Shown piece by piece: positions 59,611 through 64,000 of a DNA stretch of 64,000 nt (within the stretch, counting starts at the first letter, position 1; each line of letters opens with the position of its first letter). Source of the DNA: Acididesulfobacillus acetoxydans. GTDB lineage: Bacteria > Bacillota > Desulfitobacteriia > Desulfitobacteriales > Desulfitobacteriaceae. The position numbers and the translations under genes are program-made. The notes beneath the pieces were generated by a model that was given only the letters and a program-made list of their open reading frames with translations, had not been told where the DNA came from and made no database searches. The stretch is taken from the NCBI RefSeq assembly GCF_902729405.1, contig NZ_LR746496.1, forward strand, positions 248,001-312,000, read 5' to 3'.

Positions 59611-59950
59611 TCGGCTGTACCCGTCTTTACCCGTCTTTACCCGTCTTTACTCGCCTTTATTTGCCTTTACTTGCCCTTACTCGTCTTTACTCGCCTTTAC
59701 TTGTCTCTGCTCGCCCTTACTCGTCTTTACTCGCCTTTACTTGTCTCTGCTCGCCTTTACTCGTCTTTACTCGCCTTTACTTGCCCTTACTCGTCTTTAC
59801 TCGTCTTTCCTTGTCTCTGCTCGCCTTTACTTGTCTCTGCTCGCCTTTACTTGTCTCTGCTCGCCTTTACTTGTCTCTGCTCGCCTTTACTTGCCTGTGC
59901 TCGCCTTTACTCGCCTTTACTTGCCTCTGCTCGTCTTTACTCGTCTTTAC
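59611..59950. repeat. 10-bp tandem repeat, 34 units, intergenic
   Basis: Thirty-four consecutive 10-bp units in strict phase. The main types are TCGCCTTTAC, TCGTCTTTAC and TTGTCTCTGC, which partly alternate to make 20-bp higher-order units between 59811 and 59890. The array starts directly after the stop codon of the 4,6-dehydratase gene (minus strand) and ends 140 bases before the dehydrogenase start. All units are pyrimidine-rich on the plus strand. The 10-base period is close to one DNA turn and is not a multiple of three. Confidence 0.95.
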
Positions 59951-59951
59951 T

Positions 59952-61823
59952 TTACTCTCCGCCCGCCCGGGCCACAACCCTGAGCGCGGGCCTCGGCGCG
60001 GACTTGCGGAACGTCGGTACAACGGTTTGCAATGCTCCGACAACCTCTTCTTTCGTCATGTAGGAACCCCGTTCTTTAATTGTTTGGATGAGTTCCTGCA
60101 GCTTTTTGACGTCGATGGTATTCGGCTTGGCTACGAAAATGCGCTTGTGTTTGGTGGCCGAGGTCCCCTCTTCGGCCGTGAGCAGCTCTTCATAGAGCTT
60201 TTCCCCGGGGCGCATACCGGTGAATTTGATCGGAATATCAACATCGGGCTCAAAGCCGGACAGGCGGATGAGGTCGCGGGCCAAGTCCAGGATTTTGACC
60301 GGTTTGCCCATGTCCAAAATAAAGATCTCCCCTCCGCGGGCCATGGCGCCGGCCTGGATCACCAGTTGCGCCGCTTCGGGAATGGTCATAAAGAAACGCA
60401 CCATTTCCGGATGCGTAACCGTTACCGGCCCGCCTTTGGCAATCTGGCGCTTGAAGGTCGGAATCACACTCCCCCGGCTGCCCAGGACGTTGCCGAAACG
60501 CACCGCCACAAACTTGGTTCCCGAACGCTTGTCCATGCTTTGAATGATCATCTCGCCCACCCGTTTGGTCGTACCCATGACACTGGTGGGATTGACGGCT
60601 TTGTCGGTGGAGATCATGACGAAAGTTTTGACCCCGACCGCGTCGGCGGCTTCGACCAAATTGTTCGTCCCAACAATATTGTTCTTCAGCGCTTCCTCCG
60701 GATTTTTCTCCATGAGCGGAACATGTTTGTGGGCCGCGGCGTGGTAAATAACTCCGGGCCGGTATTTCTGAAAGACGATCCCGACCTTTTCCCGGTCTTT
60801 GATGTCAAGGATTTCGGTCGCCAGCTCCAGTTCGGGATACTCTGAGCGCAGTTCCTGCTCGATATCAAAGACAGTATTCTCCCCGTGGCCGGCGATCACG
60901 AGTTTACCGGGACTGAATTTCGCCACCTGGCGGCAGATCTCGGAGCCGATGGAACCGCCCCCTCCGGTGACGAGGATCGTCTCCCCGCTTAAATACCCCG
61001 AAACCTCTTCCAGGTCCACGCTAACCGGTTCCCGGCCCAGAAGATCCTCTACCTGGACCTGCCGGATGGCAGCGGTGTTCACCCTATCGCTCAGCATGTC
61101 GTAGACTCCCGGCATAATCTTGAGCCCGACACCTGTCTTTTCACAAATCTGGACAATGTCCCTGACGGCATCCCCCGAAGCCGAGGGCATAGCGATGATC
61201 ACTTCGTCAATGCTGTAGTTCTTGACGATCTTGGGAATGTCCTTGCGCATCCCCAAAATGGGCATCCCCATCAGGTGCAGTCTCTGTTTGGCCCGGTCGT
61301 CGTCAATGAAACCGACGGGACGCCCCTCGCGGAAGTTATGGTTTTTCAGTTCCCGTGCGGTGAGAACCCCGGCATCTCCCGCCCCGACGATTAAGACTTG
61401 TTTCTGTGAACCCGGCACATGCGGGGTGGCAATATTTTCGAGAACTATGCGCCAGGTAAAGCGGGAACCTCCTACCAACAGGACCGTCGTAAACCAAAGC
61501 AAAGCGGCCACCGAGTGAGGGAGACGCATGGGCGCCAGGAAGAAGACCGCGGTAACCGTCGCCAGGGTACTGACTGTGACAGCGAACAGGATGGATAGGA
61601 GTTCCCCCGTGCTGGCATACTGCCAGAGGCGATTATACAGACCAAAAACATAGAAAACCGCCAATGAAATCAATGTGGCGGCCCAAGCGGTATGGTAAAG
61701 TGTCAGATAGTATTCGCCCGGGATCGTCCCTTCAAAGCGGATATAAAAGCTCAAGAAGGCGGCCAGATTGACGAGCACTACGTCAATGAGCATGAGGAGA
61801 AGCGTTCGTTTACGCAAAATCAT
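59952..61823 (-). CDS. Membrane-bound UDP-GlcNAc 4,6-dehydratase-like protein (PglF/CapD/WbpM family)
   Basis: The 623-residue protein has four N-terminal helices (about 5-120), then a Rossmann-like domain with VLIVGAGDAGVLTARELKNH (about 142-165), and the catalytic extended SDR domain from about 280: ILVTGGGGSIGSEICRQVAK, YHAAAHKHVPLMEKNPEEAL and MISTDKAVNPTSVMGTTKRV. The last has Met in place of Tyr in the YxxxK motif, as is normal for this large-dehydratase family. The product is a UDP-4-keto-6-deoxy-HexNAc. ATG at 61821-61823 has AGGAAGGG upstream; the longer frame lacks a site. The aminotransferase at 38141 could use its product. The last 20 residues (SAPRPALRVVARAGGE) run up to the 10-bp repeat. 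Confidence 0.93.
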   Translation of the reverse strand: MILRKRTLLLMLIDVVLVNLAAFLSFYIRFEGTIPGEYYLTLYHTAWAATLISLAVFYVFGLYNRLWQYASTGELLSILFAVTVSTLATVTAVFFLAPMRLPHSVAALLWFTTVLLVGGSRFTWRIVLENIATPHVPGSQKQVLIVGAGDAGVLTARELKNHNFREGRPVGFIDDDRAKQRLHLMGMPILGMRKDIPKIVKNYSIDEVIIAMPSASGDAVRDIVQICEKTGVGLKIMPGVYDMLSDRVNTAAIRQVQVEDLLGREPVSVDLEEVSGYLSGETILVTGGGGSIGSEICRQVAKFSPGKLVIAGHGENTVFDIEQELRSEYPELELATEILDIKDREKVGIVFQKYRPGVIYHAAAHKHVPLMEKNPEEALKNNIVGTNNLVEAADAVGVKTFVMISTDKAVNPTSVMGTTKRVGEMIIQSMDKRSGTKFVAVRFGNVLGSRGSVIPTFKRQIAKGGPVTVTHPEMVRFFMTIPEAAQLVIQAGAMARGGEIFILDMGKPVKILDLARDLIRLSGFEPDVDIPIKFTGMRPGEKLYEELLTAEEGTSATKHKRIFVAKPNTIDVKKLQELIQTIKERGSYMTKEEVVGALQTVVPTFRKSAPRPALRVVARAGGE

Positions 61824-62117
61824 ACCGAATCCCTTCCTCTTTAATGTCATGCGGATAGTGTACCGCAGACAGTGTAATGCGGATGCCTTTCTATATGTAC
61901 AAATACGGTGAAACCGCACCTTTGTCCAAAATCACCGTCTTACAGTTTACTACAGTTTGCGCGCTTTTACAACATGACATACGTTCGCGTCAACGGCCGC
62001 CGCGGCGTAAGGGTGACTGTTCAGCGCTGAACAAAATTCCGGAAACGGCGGGTTCCGCTGCCGCCCCTTGTGGAAGCAAGAAAGAGCCGGGAGGCGGGAC
62101 GCGCGGCCCCCTTCCCA

Positions 62118-62196
62118 GCTCCCGTTCCCAAGCCCGTTCCCAAGTTCGTTCCCAAGTTCGTTCCCAAGTTCGTTCCCAAGTTCGTTCCCAAACCCG
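62118..62196. repeat. 12-bp tandem repeat, about 6-7 units
   Basis: GTTCCCAAGTTC units repeat in phase, with CCC variants at both ends. They lie in the gap between the TnpB remnant and the 4,6-dehydratase gene. Confidence 0.9.
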
Positions 62197-62218
62197 GCTT
62201 CCGGACTTTTTAATATGG

Positions 62219-62278
62219 CTTGCGAGAAGTCCCCCGTCCTCTATAGGCGGGGGATGAATCGCTATATATACATTCACA
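62219..62278 (+). repeat. Dispersed hairpin repeat, copy 2 (IS200/IS605-end-like)
   Basis: This matches 706-776 without the 10-base insertion: CTTGCGAGAAGT, the stem CCCCCGTCCTC/GGCGGGGG, and ACATTCACA. It sits just upstream of the TnpB remnant, in the left-end position. Confidence 0.7.
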
Positions 62279-62333
62279 AAAAAGCGTATAGTATCTCTAA
62301 TCAGTCGTATATAGAGTAGAGGGCTGATTTCTG

Positions 62334-62387
62334 GTGAGTGCTAAACTCATCTTAGAGCGTGGACTTAGCGCCATGGCCCAAACATAG
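62334..62387 (+). pseudogene. TnpB remnant: start codon fused to last codons
   Basis: GTG at 62334-62336 opens an 18-codon frame that reads MSAKLILERGLSAMAQT and stops with TAG at 62385-62387. The ILERGLSAMAQT ending is the usual C-terminus of IS200/IS605-type TnpB proteins. The whole 350-400-codon body is gone, an internal deletion joining the start region to the end. The left-end-like sequence with GGGCTGATTTCTG precedes it. Confidence 0.65.
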
Positions 62388-62505
62388 ATTTTCTGTAGGG
62401 CGGGAACCGCCCGAAGTTACGCCTGTGGAAATTGCGTAAGACCTAATCCAGCACTCAGAAACCTTGAGCGCTGGACGAGGGCAACGATTGATGGTGCCGG
62501 GCTGA
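62388..62505 (+). ncRNA. Omega-RNA-like 3' region of the TnpB remnant
   Basis: Immediately after the tnpB stop come GGGCGGGAACCGCCC, then GTTACGCCTGTGGAAATTGC, then paired segments CCAGCACTCAG/CTTGAGCGCTGG and CCGGGC-TGAT-GCCCGG. This order resembles the omega-RNA/right-end region of many IS605-family tnpB elements, where the hairpin followed by ACGCCTGTGGA is characteristic in my memory. In intact elements it yields the guide RNA scaffold of TnpB. Here the nuclease is deleted, so any RNA would be an orphan. The region ends against the stop codon of the next gene. Confidence 0.55.
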
Positions 62506-62522
62506 TGCCCGGTCCTCTCGCT

Positions 62523-63353
62523 TCAGACTTTCAGAGGGGTCTCACCGGTTATGATCCAACGCTGGTTCATCTTTACCAGGTTTACCCGGACGTGAACACT
62601 GTGATCCGTGGGAGCCCCGGTCGCCTGACCGTTTTTCAGACTGCAGTCGCCGGCCGTATAGCGATAGTCGGCCCGCAAGGTGGCCGTGTCGGCGTTGGCG
62701 TCTTCGACCGTGACACTGTCAAACGTTACACTCTGGACATCAAGACCCACGCCCTGTGTAATGTACGGTTCCGCTTGCTTAACATGGTTTTCGAGCACAG
62801 GACCGGCATACCCCTTGGCCAGTTCCGCTTTAAAGGCCTTGACATTTTGGCACTTCCAGGCATCAAACAAGATCCCGATATCCTGTTTATAATCGGCGAT
62901 GATGGCTTGCGTTCCGGCTGACGGGGATCCCTGACCGGGTCCCTGACCGGGTCCCTGACCGGTTGTGTCCGAAGACCCGGACAGCGTCGGCCCGGAACTG
63001 GGAGAGGGCACCGCGTCTGACCCGGAGGAAGGTGACACCGCACCGGGGTCGGAAGCGGAACCCGTGCCGGACGTACCCGCCCCATTGACCGCCGTGCCGC
63101 TGTTTCCCGGAGCGTTCAGAGATAGCTGCGGGCGCTCCGAGCCTGACGCTTGTGCCGTATCCGCCGGAGGAGTTTGGCCGCTGCCCGGCTGGCTCGTTGC
63201 GGTCAGGCTGCCCGTTCCGAAACGGAGCTTGGAGAACAGCCGGGCCGGGGAGGCGGAACTCGAAACGAGCAGGAAGCTCCCAATCCCGATGAGAATTCCC
63301 AAACCTAACGACGTGAGACTTACGACAAGGTGTTTCTTAACCATAAAGACCAT
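62523..63353 (-). CDS. Membrane-anchored extracellular protein of unknown function
   Basis: The 276-residue protein has an N-terminal signal anchor (HLVVSLTSLGLGILIGIGSF, about 8-30). A long Ser/Gly/Thr/Pro-rich linker follows (about 45-150), including GQGPGQGPGQG from 12-bp DNA repeats at 62924-62960. The C-terminal ~125 residues form a compact alpha+beta domain: AIIADYKQDIGILFDAWKCQ, then TLRADYRYTAGDC and VHVRVNLVKMNQRWIITGET. This resembles NTF2-like or IMS-type domains found outside membranes of Gram-positives. Two Cys (near 166 and 236) could form a disulphide. AAAGGGG precedes ATG. It is the first gene of the strand series leading into the polysaccharide cluster, but separated from it by 700 bases. 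No function can be assigned. Confidence 0.8.
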   Translation of the reverse strand: MVFMVKKHLVVSLTSLGLGILIGIGSFLLVSSSASPARLFSKLRFGTGSLTATSQPGSGQTPPADTAQASGSERPQLSLNAPGNSGTAVNGAGTSGTGSASDPGAVSPSSGSDAVPSPSSGPTLSGSSDTTGQGPGQGPGQGSPSAGTQAIIADYKQDIGILFDAWKCQNVKAFKAELAKGYAGPVLENHVKQAEPYITQGVGLDVQSVTFDSVTVEDANADTATLRADYRYTAGDCSLKNGQATGAPTDHSVHVRVNLVKMNQRWIITGETPLKV

Positions 63354-63443
63354 AATCCCCTTTACCAGGTTTTTTTACTCATAGAATAACCGGATAAAGG
63401 GAATCCTAGACATTCGGACTGAGGTGCAAGGCAAGAAAAAGCG

Positions 63444-63473
63444 AAAAAGCCCGTCATAATGACAGGCTTTTTG
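63444..63473. terminator. Bidirectional terminator hairpin
   Basis: AAAAAGCC and GGCTTTTT surround an inner GTCATAATGAC stem. A- and T-tracts on the two sides would stop transcription from either direction. No gene in the window clearly uses it; it may terminate a minus-strand gene lying to the right. Confidence 0.75.
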
Positions 63474-64000
63474 CGACCCCGCTCCGAGAGCTGAGCGGGA
63501 TACGGGGAATCGCGGCGGTCTTTTGTTTCCTTGCCGGGGAAACCGGCTGCCGTTTCGGAGAGTGAACGGGTTTTAGGGGAATGTTCGATGGAGACGGGAA
63601 GCGGGTGGCGCATAACCGGCGCTTGCCTGACACGGCCTTGGATGGTATAGGTGCGGTACTTTGTCCGCCCTGCGTTTCTCAGTCGCCCTATTTGATTTTG
63701 TCAGCGCTCTATTTAGTTTTTTCCTTCAGCCTTATTCAGTTTTCCTGCGCTCGCTGCGGTCTCTGCCCCGTTTGCAGCAGTCTCCCCCGCCTGACGCGGT
63801 TTCCGGGCCCGCTCGCCGCGCTTTCGTCCCGCTTGAGGCGGTTCTTTGTCTTGGCAATGCTTTTAACAACGTTCTCTTTCTTCCTATCTTTCGCTGCGCT
63901 CCTGCATTGCTTTCTTTCTCGAAGCTCACCCGTCACGCCGTGTCTGCGCTTCCCGGTTATACCCGCTCGATATATCCTTAGGCCAAGCCCCCTTTGTGCG
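63474..64000. other. Gene-free right end
   Basis: I see no convincing gene to the window edge. From about 63660 to 63860 the sequence is a degenerate repeat of TCAGTTTTCCTGCGCTCGCT and GCGGTCTCTGCC type pieces, similar in style to the repeats at other junctions. Confidence 0.35.

Noticed and set aside
59460-60845. Plus-strand frame of 461 codons across the 10-bp repeats
   Set aside because: It reads the repeat as a Leu/Phe/Thr/Cys pattern and then the antisense of the dehydratase. No ribosome site; an artefact of repeat composition.
63362-63613. Minus-strand 83-codon frame past the last gene
   Set aside because: It reads through a strong terminator hairpin, has no ribosome site and a composition typical of noncoding frames here.

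Overview
The window looks like chromosomal DNA of a fairly GC-rich, spore-forming, Gram-positive bacterium, probably of the Desulfitobacterium/Desulfosporosinus/Peptococcaceae type. The reasons are clear AGGAGG-type ribosome sites, frequent TTG and GTG starts, three surface proteins with cell-wall-binding repeat 2 (CW_binding_2) domains, and two spore-coat-like (SPOCS/CsxC-like) proteins. Genus level is a guess. Nearly all genes lie on the minus strand. I found no rRNA, tRNA or CRISPR array.

Layout. 1-7.5 kb holds two paralogous spore-coat-like genes (one cut by the window edge), a secreted S41 protease, and a CW_binding_2 protein with a transglutaminase-like domain. Between them are decayed sequences: an internally deleted Uma2 gene and an intergenic repeat. 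8-21.6 kb is an efflux region: a TetR regulator, two small HlyD adaptors, a DHA2-type MFS pump and a lipoprotein HlyD; then a lipoprotein HlyD plus RND pump operon; and a divergent second DHA2 pump. 21.6-23.8 kb is a scrap-yard with an Rpn remnant, an intact Uma2 gene, a duplicated 3' end of the MFS gene and a HEPN/MNT pair. 24-37 kb has a TPR protein, a Wzy/O-antigen-ligase protein with TPRs, a 1432-residue S-layer-like protein behind a long leader, an amidase pseudogene, a CW_binding_2-GH18 hydrolase and an Rpn-family nuclease.

37-63.4 kb is a large surface polysaccharide cluster on the minus strand. In order of transcription it has a membrane-anchored protein of unknown role, a PglF/CapD-like 4,6-dehydratase, a complete five-enzyme set matching the WbpA-B-E-D-I route to UDP-ManNAc3NAcA, a polymerase/ligase, a glycosyltransferase, a flippase, a second polymerase/ligase, another glycosyltransferase, a glucuronyl C5-epimerase-like protein, three more glycosyltransferases, a PglE/PseC-like aminotransferase and an initiating sugar-phosphate transferase. 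Together these could make, modify, export and polymerise a uronic-acid-containing glycan for the cell wall or S-layer.

The most striking signal is not a gene. Many gene junctions, and several interdomain linkers inside genes, carry short tandem repeats whose unit length (10, 12, 15, 18, 19, 21, 27 or 30 bp) and sequence differ at each site. The clearest are 34 in-phase 10-bp units between the dehydratase and dehydrogenase genes, 17 units of 21 bp inside a glycosyltransferase, and 20 units of 15 bp inside the flippase. Other notable signals are a 55-bp double-hairpin element in inverted orientation around the wbpD-wbpB-like pair, and a TnpB element reduced to start codon, last codons and an omega-RNA-like 3' region.
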